Made by a program: the position numbers and the translations under genes. This document shows, one piece after another, positions 26,605 to 40,011 of a DNA stretch of 64,000 bases (its first letter is position 1; each line of letters begins with the position of its first letter). This stretch comes from Devosia sp. Root413D1. Lineage in GTDB: Bacteria; Pseudomonadota; Alphaproteobacteria; Rhizobiales; Devosiaceae. The notes under the pieces are model-generated. The model ran no database searches. It saw only the letters and a program-made list of their open reading frames with translations, and was not told the origin of the DNA. The stretch spans positions 192,275-256,274 of the forward strand of contig NZ_LMEA01000010.1 of the NCBI RefSeq assembly GCF_001425235.1, written 5' to 3'.

Positions 26605-27474
26605 CTAGATCAGATGCCGGATCTGTTTGCGGAACGCTTCGGAGAGGTCGGGCCGGTCGAGTGCGAACACCACGTTGGCGGTGAGGAAACCGAGCTTTGA
26701 GCCGCAGTCGAAGGACTGGCCCTTGTACTTGACGCCGCTGAAGTGCTGCTGGGTCATCAGCGTCTGCATGGCGTCGGTGAGCTGGATCTCGCCGCCGGCG
26801 CCGCGCTCCTGGTCGGCGATCAGGGAGAAGATCTGCGGCTGGAGGATATAGCGACCGGAAATGATCAGGTTGGAGGGCGCGTCCTCGCGCTTCGGCTTTT
26901 CCACCATGCCGGTGATGCGGAAGCCTTCGTCCGGACCGGCGCCACGCGCCACGACACCATAGGACGAGACATCTTCCATCGGCACTTCCTCGACGGCGAT
27001 GACGTTGCCGCCGCTCGTCTCGTAGGCGTCCATCATCTGCCGGAGCACCCCAGGGACGCCCTTGAACACCATGTCGGGCAGCAGCAGCGCGAAGGGCTGG
27101 TCGCCCACCAGCTCGCGGGCGCACCAGACGGCGTGGCCGAGCCCCAGCGGCTCCTGCTGGCGGGTGAAGCTGGTCTGGCCGGCCGAGGGCAGGTCCTGCT
27201 GCAGCTCGCTCAGCGCCTCGGTCTTGCCGCGGATCTCGAGCGTGTGCTCGAGTTCGTACTGCCGGTCGAAGTGATCCTCGATGACGCCCTTGTTGCGGCC
27301 GGTGACGAACACGAAGTGCTCGATCCCCGCCTCGCGCGCTTCATCCACCGCGTACTGGATCAGCGGGCGATCGACCACGGTCAGCATTTCCTTGGGCATC
27401 GCCTTGGTGGCGGGCAGGAAACGGGTGCCGAGACCCGCAACCGGGAACACGGCGGTGCGCACGCGATTGGGCAA
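26605..27474 (-). CDS. galU: UTP-glucose-1-phosphate uridylyltransferase
   Basis: 289-aa nucleotidyltransferase making UDP-glucose (EC 2.7.7.9). Signature [41 protein letters not shown] at the N-terminus; [20 protein letters not shown]-type segment; GVVARG and [19 protein letters not shown] further in. The start is TTG at 27474, six bases after AGGAG, an uncommon start codon; a GTG lies three codons in but at poorer spacing. Divergent from galE across about 115 bases, so UDP-glucose and UDP-galactose supply for surface polysaccharides are encoded side by side. Confidence 0.95.
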   Translation of the reverse strand: MPNRVRTAVFPVAGLGTRFLPATKAMPKEMLTVVDRPLIQYAVDEAREAGIEHFVFVTGRNKGVIEDHFDRQYELEHTLEIRGKTEALSELQQDLPSAGQTSFTRQQEPLGLGHAVWCARELVGDQPFALLLPDMVFKGVPGVLRQMMDAYETSGGNVIAVEEVPMEDVSSYGVVARGAGPDEGFRITGMVEKPKREDAPSNLIISGRYILQPQIFSLIADQERGAGGEIQLTDAMQTLMTQQHFSGVKYKGQSFDCGSKLGFLTANVVFALDRPDLSEAFRKQIRHLI

Positions 27475-27588
27475 GGAGAACTCCTGAAAAAGGCGGGAGA
27501 GAAGGCAATAGGCGGGCTATAAGGCGTTTCTTAGCACCTCGCAAATTAGCGTCCACGCCATTAATTTCTGGTTTGAGGGTTGGGGACC

Positions 27589-28575
27589 ATGACGGTTCTG
27601 ATCACAGGCGGCGCCGGCTATATCGGCAGTCACATGGTGCTGCGGCTTGCCGATGCCGGGCAGGCGGTGGTGGTGCTCGACAACCTCACCACCGGCTTCG
27701 ACTGGGCCATCGACCACCGGGCGACGTTCGTTCAGGGCAATGCCGGTGACATGGAACTGGTCGGCAAGCTCATCGCCGAGCACGGCATCACTGAGATCGT
27801 GCATTTCGCCGGCTCGATCGTGGTGCCGGAATCGGTCAGCGATCCCCTGAAATACTACGCCAACAACACCGCGACCTCGCGCAACCTGATCGAGGCCGCG
27901 GTGAAGGGCGGGGTGAAGCACTTCATTTTCTCCTCGACCGCGGCGGTTTACGGCAATGCCGGGCTCGAGCCGGTGGCCGAGACCAGCCAGCTGATGCCGG
28001 AATCGCCCTATGGCCGCTCCAAGCTGATGACCGAGTTGATGCTGGCCGATGTGGCGGCAGCGCACCCCTTGACCTACGGGGTGCTGCGCTACTTCAACGT
28101 CGCGGGCGCCGACCCCAAAAAGCGCAGCGGGCAATCCTCACCGACCGCCACGCACCTGATCAAGGTCGCCGCGCAGGCGGCGCTGGGCCAGCGGCCGAGC
28201 ATGGGGATTTTCGGCACCGACTTCCCGACCCCCGACGGCACCGGGGTGCGTGACTACATCCATGTCAGCGACCTCTGCGAGGCGCACGCGCTGCTGCTCG
28301 AATACCTGCGCAAGGGCGGCGCCTCGGTCACCATGAACTGCGGCTATGGCCGCGGCTTTTCGGTGCGCGACGTGGTGCGCACGGTCAAAGTGGTGTCGGG
28401 CGTCGACTTCAAGGTGGTCGAAGAGCCCCGCCGCGCCGGCGATCCGGCCTCGATCGTCGCCAAGGCCGACAAGGTGCGGCAGGTGCTGGGCTGGAAGCCG
28501 GCGCATGACGACCTCACCGAGATCGTTGACGCGGCGCTGAACTGGGAGCGCTATTTAGCCACACGAAACAGGTAG
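27589..28575 (+). CDS. galE: UDP-glucose 4-epimerase
   Basis: 328-aa short-chain dehydrogenase/reductase fold enzyme interconverting UDP-glucose and UDP-galactose (EC 5.1.3.2). NAD-binding GGAGYIGSHM at residues 7-16; catalytic Ser/Tyr/Lys region in FSSTAAVYG and SPYGRSKLMTE (YxxxK); substrate region LRYFNVAGADP. The ATG at 27589 follows GAGGG by nine bases. Nine bases separate its stop from the transglycosylase gene, so they probably share a transcript. Confidence 0.94.
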   Translation: MTVLITGGAGYIGSHMVLRLADAGQAVVVLDNLTTGFDWAIDHRATFVQGNAGDMELVGKLIAEHGITEIVHFAGSIVVPESVSDPLKYYANNTATSRNLIEAAVKGGVKHFIFSSTAAVYGNAGLEPVAETSQLMPESPYGRSKLMTELMLADVAAAHPLTYGVLRYFNVAGADPKKRSGQSSPTATHLIKVAAQAALGQRPSMGIFGTDFPTPDGTGVRDYIHVSDLCEAHALLLEYLRKGGASVTMNCGYGRGFSVRDVVRTVKVVSGVDFKVVEEPRRAGDPASIVAKADKVRQVLGWKPAHDDLTEIVDAALNWERYLATRNR

Positions 28576-28584
28576 CGATTCGCC

Positions 28585-29808
28585 ATGCAACGTCACCTCG
28601 CCTTCGTCGTCGCGTTCCTTGGTCTCATCTCGCCGGCCTTCGCTCAACCGGTCGAGAGCTTCGAGTCCTTCATCAAGAATTTTGAAGCGACGGCGGTGGC
28701 GGCGGGTGTCACCCATGACACCTACGCCAAGGCGATGTACGGGCTGAAGCCCGATGCGAATGTGCCGGCGCTGGTGACGGCGCAGCCCGAGTTCACCACG
28801 CCGCTGTGGGACTACATCGAAAAGCGCGTCACCGAGTGGCGCCTCGACAAGGGCAAGGAAGCGATCGCACAGAACCAGGCGCTGCTGACGGCGACTGGCG
28901 AGAAGTATGGCGTCGACCCCTACCTGCTGGCCTCGATCTGGGGCATCGAGACCAATTACGGCCGGGTGCTGAGCGATCCCCAGTATATCCGTCCGATCAT
29001 CCCGTCCCTCGCAACGCTGGTGCATCAGCGGCGCGTTCGGCTCGAAGGCGACACGGCGGACCTGATCGCGGCATTGCTGCTGGTGCAACGCGGGCCGCTC
29101 GACGCTACGCAGTTGGTCGGCAGCTGGGCCGGTGCTATCGGGCACCTCCAGGTCAACCCGAGCAATGTCATCAAATACGGCACGGATGGCGACGGTGACG
29201 GCGCCATCGACCTGCAGAACTCTCTCGCCGACGCGCTGGCGACATCCGCTGTGTACATTGTCGGGCTCGGCTACAAGCCGGGCCTCGAGTGGGGCTTCGA
29301 GGTCGATGTGCCGGATGGATTTGATTACCTGCTGGCGACGCGCGACCAGTTGCGGCCGATCTCGTTCTTTACCGAGCTCGGGGTAAAGCGGGTCGGTGGC
29401 GCCAGCTTCAACGACAGCTCGATCCCGGTATTCCTCTACGCTCCGACCGGGGCGAAGGGGCCGAAATTTCTGATGACGAACAACTACCTGATCCTCAAGG
29501 GCTACAATTTCTCCGACAGCTACGCGATGGCGATTTCGCATCTCGAGGACAGGTTGCAGGGCCGTGGCGAGTACGTCACCGCCTGGCCGCGGGACACCAA
29601 GTTTCCCAACCTCGAGCAGCGCCGGGCGATCCAGGAGGCGCTGATCAAGCTCGGGCTCTACGAGGGCAAGCTCGACGGCCGCATCGGGCCGGTCAGCCAG
29701 GCTGCCTATGCCAAGTTCCAGGCCTCGAAGGGCGAAGTGGCGGACGGGTTCATTACGCTGCACAGCTATGAGGAGCTGGTGGCTGCTGCCGCTGCTGCTG
29801 GGCAATAA
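28585..29808 (+). CDS. Lytic murein transglycosylase, MltB type, with peptidoglycan-binding domain
   Basis: 407 aa. Signal peptide ends at AFA (residue 20). The MltB/SLT-2 catalytic domain spans about 25-320, with catalytic Glu122 in GIETNYGR and the GSWAGAIGHLQVNPSN substrate region. A peptidoglycan-binding-1 domain closes the protein (about 345-400; LEQRRAIQEALIKLGLYEGKLDGRIGPVSQAAYAKFQ). It cleaves the glycan strands to 1,6-anhydromuramyl ends in the periplasm. No lipobox Cys follows the signal, so it is probably soluble. Second in a likely operon with galE. Confidence 0.92.
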   Translation: MQRHLAFVVAFLGLISPAFAQPVESFESFIKNFEATAVAAGVTHDTYAKAMYGLKPDANVPALVTAQPEFTTPLWDYIEKRVTEWRLDKGKEAIAQNQALLTATGEKYGVDPYLLASIWGIETNYGRVLSDPQYIRPIIPSLATLVHQRRVRLEGDTADLIAALLLVQRGPLDATQLVGSWAGAIGHLQVNPSNVIKYGTDGDGDGAIDLQNSLADALATSAVYIVGLGYKPGLEWGFEVDVPDGFDYLLATRDQLRPISFFTELGVKRVGGASFNDSSIPVFLYAPTGAKGPKFLMTNNYLILKGYNFSDSYAMAISHLEDRLQGRGEYVTAWPRDTKFPNLEQRRAIQEALIKLGLYEGKLDGRIGPVSQAAYAKFQASKGEVADGFITLHSYEELVAAAAAAGQ

Positions 29809-29980
29809 CTGCGTTCTCGGCCAACCACCGCAGCTTCATCAAACTCGATGACACCGGTAGGGGCGGAGGGGTGGTAGCTCTCTCGGGACATGGCAAGCGA
29901 TGCCCGCTGTTAGGGAAGCAGAGCACTCCCCGGTAGATTTATCGCGAGCGGTCTTCAATTCACCGCCGTTCGTCAGCTAA

Positions 29981-31222
29981 ATGGCTGCCATGCAGAAGAA
30001 ACCCAACCGGTTCGTGCTCTGGGTCGTCGGCGCCGTCGTGGCGGCGCTGGTGCTCACCGACATGCTGCCGATGTTCGCGCAGGCGCGCGAGGCCGAGTTC
30101 GTCGTGCCGGCGATCACCCAGCAGCTCGATGACGGGCGGATCCTTGTGGCGCAGCAGGAACAGGCGCCGCGCAAGAAGCGGCGAACGCTGATGGACCTGT
30201 TGTTCGGCGATGACGAGCAGCGGCAGGAAGAAGCCCCGGTGGTCGAAAAGCCGGTGGTGAAAAAGCAGAAGAAGGCGGCGCTGCCGCCGCCGGAAAAGCC
30301 CAAGATCGAGAAGGCGCTCGGCGCGACCCGGCTTGCCGTGTTCGGCGACTCGATGGCGACCGATGTCGGCAAGGCATTGGAGCGCTTCTATGCCGAGGAC
30401 CCGAACATCTCGATCCTGACGCAGGGCGTCGGCTCGTCGAGCTTCGTCAGGCCGGATTTCTTCGACTGGCCCAAGACCATCAGTGAGCAGATTACCGGCA
30501 ACGGCTTCGACATCGCGGTCATCATCATCGGCATCAACGACCGGCAGAAGATGCGCCTCAATGGCGAGGTCTATGGCTCGCTGACGCCGGAATGGACCAC
30601 CGAGTATTCGGCCCGCGTCACCAATGTGGTGAAGGCGCTGCGCGCCGCCAACAAGCCGACGATCTGGATCGGGCTGCCGCCGATGGAAGCGCCGAAGTTC
30701 GGCAAGGCGATGATCCAGGTCAATGAGATCCAGCGCCTCGCGGCGTTCAGCGGGGGCGCCGAGTTTCTCGATATCTATGAGAAGTTCGCCACCGAAGAGG
30801 GCGGCTATACCGCGCGTGGGCCCGACCTCAACGGCAACCAGGTGCGCATGCGCAAGGAAGACGGCATCCACTTCTCCGCCGCCGGCGCCGACAAGCTGGC
30901 CTTCTACCTGAGCCAGAGCCTCAAGAACTACTATCGCGGCGGCGGCACGGTGGGGATCGAAGTCGCCGATCCGCTGCTCGGCACCGACGCGCAGCTGATG
31001 ATGCGCCCGCCCTATCAGGGGCTGGGGCAGATGAAGCTGCTCGAAGTGGCGGGTGCTGTGATCTCGCTCACCAATACGCCGCGGCGCGCTGCCGACCTGG
31101 TGACCGCCGACATGGCCGATGCGGCAACCGTCGGGTTCGATCTGACGCAGATGATCGAGGCGCCGGTCGGTCGCGCCGATGCGTTCGGTGTCGGCAAGGT
31201 CGAGAACCCGAACCCGAAATGA
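29981..31222 (+). CDS. DUF459 SGNH-hydrolase-family protein
   Basis: 413 aa. N-terminal membrane anchor (FVLWVVGAVVAALVLTDMLPM), then a basic, low-complexity linker (about residues 60-112), then a SGNH-like domain: FGDSMATD with nucleophile Ser124, IIIGINDRQ (block III Asn), and DGIHFSAAGADKLAFYL (block V Asp/His). This is the DUF459 group, often near peptidoglycan or cell-surface genes; substrate unproven, though acetyl-group removal from envelope sugars is a reasonable guess. Either ATG (29981 or 29990) may start it. The stop overlaps the ankyrin gene ATG as ATGA. Confidence 0.85.
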   Translation: MAAMQKKPNRFVLWVVGAVVAALVLTDMLPMFAQAREAEFVVPAITQQLDDGRILVAQQEQAPRKKRRTLMDLLFGDDEQRQEEAPVVEKPVVKKQKKAALPPPEKPKIEKALGATRLAVFGDSMATDVGKALERFYAEDPNISILTQGVGSSSFVRPDFFDWPKTISEQITGNGFDIAVIIIGINDRQKMRLNGEVYGSLTPEWTTEYSARVTNVVKALRAANKPTIWIGLPPMEAPKFGKAMIQVNEIQRLAAFSGGAEFLDIYEKFATEEGGYTARGPDLNGNQVRMRKEDGIHFSAAGADKLAFYLSQSLKNYYRGGGTVGIEVADPLLGTDAQLMMRPPYQGLGQMKLLEVAGAVISLTNTPRRAADLVTADMADAATVGFDLTQMIEAPVGRADAFGVGKVENPNPK

Positions 31223-31872
31223 AGCGCCGCGCCGTTTTTGCCGGCCTTGCCCTTATCGCAGGAGCCGTTCCCGCCATGGCCGATGACCAGGCTTTCCTCG
31301 CCGCTGCCCGTGACAATGACGCGGCGGCGCTGACGCAGTTGCTGGCGGCCGGGCAGGCGGTCGACGTGCGCGACAGCGGCGGCCGCACGGCGCTGCTGGT
31401 GGCGACGCACGCCAATGCGCTGGCGGCGGCGCAGGTGCTGATCGAGGCCGGCGCCGACGTCAATGCCAAGGACGACATCAAGGATACGCCCTACCTCTAC
31501 GCCGGCGCCGAAGGGCGGACCGAGATCCTGACGCTCTTGCTGGCGGCCGGCGCCAAACTCACCGATACCAACCGCTTCGGCGGCACGCCGCTGATCCCGG
31601 CGGCCGAGAAGGGGCATCCGGAGAATGTGCGGCTGCTGCTAGCGGCGGGGGTCGACCCCAACCACGTCAACGGGCTGGGCTGGACGGCGCTGCTCGAGGC
31701 GGTGATCCTCACCGATGGTGGGTCGACCTACCAGGAGATCGTCGCCGACCTGATCAAGGGCGGCGCCGATGTGAACCTCGCCGACGGAGATGGGGTGACG
31801 CCGCTGGCCCACGCCAGGGCGCGTGGCTATGCCGAGATCGCGAGGCTGCTCGAGACGGCCGGGGCGAAGTAG
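31219..31872 (+). CDS. Periplasmic ankyrin-repeat protein
   Basis: 217 aa with a signal peptide (FAGLALIAGAVPAMA). Five to six ankyrin units follow, such as SGGRTALLVATHANALAAAQVLIEAGADVNAKDD and GLGWTALLEAVILTDGG. Export signal plus repeats indicates a periplasmic protein-interaction module. ATGA overlap with the DUF459 gene implies a coupled pair, so it may bind or control that enzyme; this is inference. Confidence 0.88.
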   Translation: MKRRAVFAGLALIAGAVPAMADDQAFLAAARDNDAAALTQLLAAGQAVDVRDSGGRTALLVATHANALAAAQVLIEAGADVNAKDDIKDTPYLYAGAEGRTEILTLLLAAGAKLTDTNRFGGTPLIPAAEKGHPENVRLLLAAGVDPNHVNGLGWTALLEAVILTDGGSTYQEIVADLIKGGADVNLADGDGVTPLAHARARGYAEIARLLETAGAK

Positions 31873-31895
31873 GCGGTTTACGCAGTAACGTTGTA

Positions 31896-32005
31896 CTGCC
31901 CCTCACCCCGACCCTCTCCCCGGAGGGGAGAGGGGGCGATGTGGCACTGTCGGTGCAAAGTGCGTCCCCTCTCCCCGCCGGGGAGAGGGTCAGGGTGAGG
32001 GGCAG
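31896..32005. repeat. Family C palindromic repeat, copy 2
   Basis: Left arm CTGCCCCTCACCCCGACC (31896 on) and right arm GGTCAGGGTGAGGGGCAG (ending 32005) are inverses with one mismatch. Inner arms CCCTCTCCCC/GGGGAGAGGG extend the palindrome. Located in the convergent gap between the ankyrin gene and ohrR. Confidence 0.88.
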
Positions 32006-32039
32006 CCCAGCGCATCTCAAATCAACCGTGAGCTGATGC

Positions 32040-32498
32040 TCACGCCTCACCCGCCGCGGCTATCAGGTTGTCGCGCAGGTTGGTGATGCCGCGTTGCAGG
32101 ATGCGGAACTCGTCCTTGTTCAGCCCGGCCGCCTTGTAGGTGATCTTCGACAGCTCGCGGGCCTTCTCGCGCAATTGCCGGCCGGTTTCTGTGAGCCGCA
32201 CGAACACCATCCGCTCATCCTCAGTGCCACGCGTCCGCGTGACGTAACCCATCGCCTCGAGCCGCTTGAGCATCGGGGTCACCGTGCTCGGCTCGAGGAA
32301 CAGCTTGTCGCTCAGCCCTTTGACGGTCTGCTCGTCCTGTTCCCATAGGGCGACGATGGCGATGTATTGCGGGTAGGTGAGCCCGAGTTCCTCCAGCACG
32401 GGCTTGTAGACCCGCGAGTAGGCGAGGTTGGCCGAGTAGACGGCAAAGCACATGAAGTCGGCGAGGCCCGCTTCCTGGTCACGCTGCGGTTCGGCCAT
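32040..32498 (-). CDS. ohrR: OhrR-type MarR repressor of organic peroxide response
   Basis: 152 aa. The sequence FMCFAVYSANLAYSRVYKPVLEELGLTYPQYIAIVALWE matches OhrR closely, including the sensing Cys (residue 17) and the Tyr pair in SANLAYSRVY. The winged helix is at about residues 60-105 (LSDKLFLEPSTVTPMLKRLEAMGYVTRTRGTEDERMV). Oxidation of that Cys by organic hydroperoxides releases DNA. Divergent from ohr across a 157-base region that holds two identical 12-bp palindromes. Confidence 0.93.
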   Translation of the reverse strand: MAEPQRDQEAGLADFMCFAVYSANLAYSRVYKPVLEELGLTYPQYIAIVALWEQDEQTVKGLSDKLFLEPSTVTPMLKRLEAMGYVTRTRGTEDERMVFVRLTETGRQLREKARELSKITYKAAGLNKDEFRILQRGITNLRDNLIAAAGEA

Positions 32499-32522
32499 CG
32501 GAGAGCTCCGTTCGCAAAATCA

Positions 32523-32597
32523 TTATCGCGATAACTTTTCGCTTGTACGGCTGCACGAGCTGTGACACAAGTCGCGCCGTAATGATTATCGCGATAA
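32523..32597. promoter_or_regulatory. Two identical OhrR operator candidates in ohrR/ohr promoter region
   Basis: The perfect palindrome TTATCGCGATAA occurs at 32523-32534 and again at 32586-32597, centres 63 bp apart (six helical turns). The match extends on both sides as (A/G)TTATCGCGATAACT. The first is 25 bases from the ohrR start and the second 59 bases from the ohr start, so one site could serve each promoter. Spacing by whole turns allows cooperative binding. OhrR binding is inferred from position. Confidence 0.75.
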
Positions 32598-32655
32598 CTA
32601 AATGGTGGTGTTGGCGCGGCCTGCCAAGCCCCGATGTGAAACGAACGGAAGAGCA

Positions 32656-33069
32656 ATGAACCAGATTGAAAAGACCCTCTATACCGGCCGCACCCACACC
32701 AGCGGGGGCCGTGCCGGCACGGCGCGCAGCTCGGACGGCGCGCTCGACGTGGCGCTGTCGCCGCCGGGCTTCGGCAACGGCACCAATCCCGAGCAGCTGT
32801 TCGCTGCCGGCTGGTCGGCGTGCTTTCTCGGCGCGATCGGCGCGGTGGCCAGCAAGCTCAAGGTGGCGCTGCCGGCCGAGCGCACGGTGGATGCGGAAGT
32901 CGACCTGGTGATGGAAGGCGAGCAGTACGGCCTCAGGGCGCGGCTCAATATCAGCCTGCCGGGCCTCGAGCGCGAGCTCGCCGAACAGCTGGTCGCCGCG
33001 GCGCACCAGACCTGCCCCTACTCCAAGGCGACGCGCGGGAATATTCCAGTCGAGATCAACGTGGTTTGA
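32656..33069 (+). CDS. ohr: Organic hydroperoxide resistance protein Ohr
   Basis: 137-aa thiol peroxidase of the Ohr/OsmC family, reducing organic hydroperoxides. Begins NQIEKTLYTGRTHTSGGRAG. The two catalytic Cys are Cys56 (AAGWSACFLGAI) and Cys120 (HQTCPYSKATRGNI); the active-site Arg is in the GGRAGTARS region. The ATG at 32656 is preceded by AAGAG. Divergent from its regulator ohrR. Confidence 0.95.
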   Translation: MNQIEKTLYTGRTHTSGGRAGTARSSDGALDVALSPPGFGNGTNPEQLFAAGWSACFLGAIGAVASKLKVALPAERTVDAEVDLVMEGEQYGLRARLNISLPGLERELAEQLVAAAHQTCPYSKATRGNIPVEINVV

Positions 33070-33105
33070 CTGAAGGAGACACGCTGCTCCAGCCCACCAC
33101 TCGGT

Positions 33106-33184
33106 GTCATCCCTCTCGAAAGCTGGGACCCAACTCACCGTCGGCACGGGCTGATGGGTGGGTCCCAGCTTTCGCTGGGATGAC
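33106..33184. repeat. Family A palindromic repeat, copy 3
   Basis: Bounded by GTCAT (33106) and ATGAC (33184). The right arm is a perfect hairpin CCCAGCTTTCGCTGGG; the left arm (CCCTCTCGAAAGCTGGG) is degraded. It lies in the convergent gap between ohr and the gltBD terminator. Confidence 0.85.
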
Positions 33185-33215
33185 ATCCGGTGTGTGCGGC
33201 GAGAGACGGCCGAAG

Positions 33216-33244
33216 AAGAAAAAAAGGGGCGCCCGAGGCGCCCC
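33216..33244 (-). terminator. Intrinsic terminator of gltBD
   Basis: Read on the minus strand: 8-bp stem GGGGCGCC / GGCGCCCC with a 3-base loop, followed by a run of eight T (complement of the A run at 33218-33225). It lies 24 bases past the gltD stop. Confidence 0.92.
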
Positions 33245-33267
33245 TTCATTCGTTCCTGCGGATCGCC

Positions 33268-34686
33268 TTATCGCGGCAGATCGGTCTTGCCCATCAGCCA
33301 CTCGTCGATCGAGCGGGCGCATTGGCGGCCTTCGCGGATGGCCCAGACGACCAGCGACTGGCCGCGGCGCATGTCGCCGCAGGCGAAGAACTTTTCGCGG
33401 CTGGTCTGGTACTTCAGCGTGTCGGCCATGACGTTCGAGCGCTTGTCGGTGGCAACACCGGCGCCCTGCACGAGGCCTTCCTGCACCGGTCCGAGGAAGC
33501 CCATAGCGAGCAGCACGAGATCGGCCTTCAGCACGAACTCGGTGCCGGGGATCGGCTGGAACTTCTCGTCGGCGCGGGCGCATTGCAGGCCGGTCACCTT
33601 GCCGTTCTCGCCGTCGAAGCGGATGGTCGCCACGGCGAAGTCACGGGTGACGCCTTCTTCCTGCGACGAGGAGATGCGGAACTTCACCGGATAGTTCGGC
33701 CAGACCAGCGCCTTGTTCTCCTTTTCGGGAGGCATGGGCATGATCTCGATCTGGGTCACCGAAGCGGCGCCCTGACGGTTCGAGGTGCCGATGCAGTCGG
33801 ACCCGGTATCGCCGCCGCCGATGACGACGACGTGCTTGCCGCCGGCAAGGATCGGGGTGACGTTGTTCAGCGGCTCGCCGGTGACCCGGCGGTTCTGCTG
33901 GCCGAGGAAATCCATGGCGAAATGGATGCCGTCGAGCTCGCGGCCGGGGATTGGCAGGTCGCGCGGCTTCTCGGCGCCGCCCGACATGGCGATGGCGTCG
34001 TACCGGCCGGCGAGCTCATCGGCGGTGATATCCTTGCCGACATTGACGCCGGTATGGAGCGTTACGCCTTCGGCCACCATCTGCTCGACGCGGCGATCGA
34101 TCTGCGTCTTGTCGAGCTTGAAGTTCGGGATGCCATAGCGCATCAGGCCGCCGATCTGCTCGGCCTTCTCATAGAGATGCACATCATGGCCGGCCCTGGC
34201 CAGCTGCTGGGCCGCGGACATGCCGGCCGGGCCCGAACCGATCACCGCAACCTTCTTGCCGGTCTTGTTCGGATTGATCTGCGGCTTGATCCAGCCCTCT
34301 TCCCAGCCCTTGTCGACAATGGCGCACTCGATCGACTTGATGTTGACCGGGGTGTCCGGGATGTTCAGCGTGCAGCTCGCCTCGCACGGGGCAGGGCAGA
34401 TGCGGCCGGTGAACTCGGGGAAGTTGTTGGTGGAGTGAAGGTTCTTCAGCGCCTTCAGCCACTCGCCCTTGTAGACGAGATCGTTCCAATCCGGGATCTG
34501 GTTATTCACCGGGCAGCCGTTGTGGCAGTACGGAATGCCGCAATCCATGCAGCGCGCCGCCTGGTCACGGGTGCCCTTGTCGCCCAGCGGGAGGGTGAAC
34601 TCGTTGTAGTTCTTCAGCCGCTCGGCGACCGGGAGGTAATCCCGGTCGACGCGATCGATTTCGAGGAAGCCAGTGATCTTGCCCAT
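33268..34686 (-). CDS. gltD: Glutamate synthase (NADPH) small subunit
   Basis: 472-aa FAD/NADPH and iron-sulfur subunit that passes electrons to GltB for glutamate synthesis (EC 1.4.1.13). N-terminal Cys clusters [19 protein letters not shown] and [12 protein letters not shown] bind 4Fe-4S centres. The FAD fold follows ([21 protein letters not shown], about residue 148), then the NADPH fold ([16 protein letters not shown], about 283). Starts five bases after the gltB stop; followed by a strong terminator, so the operon ends here. Confidence 0.96.
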   Translation of the reverse strand: MGKITGFLEIDRVDRDYLPVAERLKNYNEFTLPLGDKGTRDQAARCMDCGIPYCHNGCPVNNQIPDWNDLVYKGEWLKALKNLHSTNNFPEFTGRICPAPCEASCTLNIPDTPVNIKSIECAIVDKGWEEGWIKPQINPNKTGKKVAVIGSGPAGMSAAQQLARAGHDVHLYEKAEQIGGLMRYGIPNFKLDKTQIDRRVEQMVAEGVTLHTGVNVGKDITADELAGRYDAIAMSGGAEKPRDLPIPGRELDGIHFAMDFLGQQNRRVTGEPLNNVTPILAGGKHVVVIGGGDTGSDCIGTSNRQGAASVTQIEIMPMPPEKENKALVWPNYPVKFRISSSQEEGVTRDFAVATIRFDGENGKVTGLQCARADEKFQPIPGTEFVLKADLVLLAMGFLGPVQEGLVQGAGVATDKRSNVMADTLKYQTSREKFFACGDMRRGQSLVVWAIREGRQCARSIDEWLMGKTDLPR

Positions 34687-34691
34687 TGTTC

Positions 34692-39428
<4,737 letters not shown>

Positions 39429-40011
39429 TTGCAAAGTCCTCTGTTTTTGCAGTCGTCTTCGAGACCAGGGCGAGTGCCCTGGTGTTCAAGTTCCTTTCGA
39501 CGCGCCTTCGGCCCCCAGTCGTACCTCAGTGTACGGCTCGAATCCGAGTGCGCAATCCTTTAGTGGGGAGCGGCTCTGCATCCAAATGGCCGCTCGTACG
39601 GGCTCGATAAGGCCCCACCCCTCCGTTTCCGCTATCGACAAGCGGTCCAGCCGGATCGGCGTGTGAAACGCATCCGGGGAGACCGGCCGCTCACGAAATT
39701 GGACAGACGTGCTGTCCTATCGAGGATACATTTGCATAATTCCAAACTACGAGCAAGCGCCTGAGGACACTTTTTTGCCGTGTTGTGACTGAGCCGGCGT
39801 AGGAGATCGCAGGGAGGGAATAGGAAAACAGTAGGAGTTGACGGCCATGCGCCGCCTGAGAAAGCCGCATTTCCAGCGTTTTGGCCCTGCTGCAGCTATA
39901 GGAAATCGAACGGATGCGAACTCGGCGGTACACCTGGGCCGGAGCTGCCCCATCGACATCCAGCTGTCGGGATGTACATGTTTCACCTCGCGAAATCGCT
40001 CCGAGCCACAA
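39429..40011. promoter_or_regulatory. 583-base gltB leader / intergenic region
   Basis: No convincing gene. On the gltB side there is a perfect hairpin ACCAGGGC/GCCCTGGT (39464-39483, loop GAGT), 36 bases upstream of the gltB start, and a smaller one around CGTAC/GTACG near 39519-39534. The local base composition drops between 39690 and 39790, which suits promoters. Part of the right end (from 39838) could be an N-terminal extension of the bicupin gene, but that stretch has no cupin-like sequence. Confidence 0.45.

Noticed and set aside
39838-40011. 58-residue N-terminal extension of the bicupin
   Set aside because: Not cupin-like, Cys- and Arg-rich, and reads through likely promoter sequence; kept only as an alternative.
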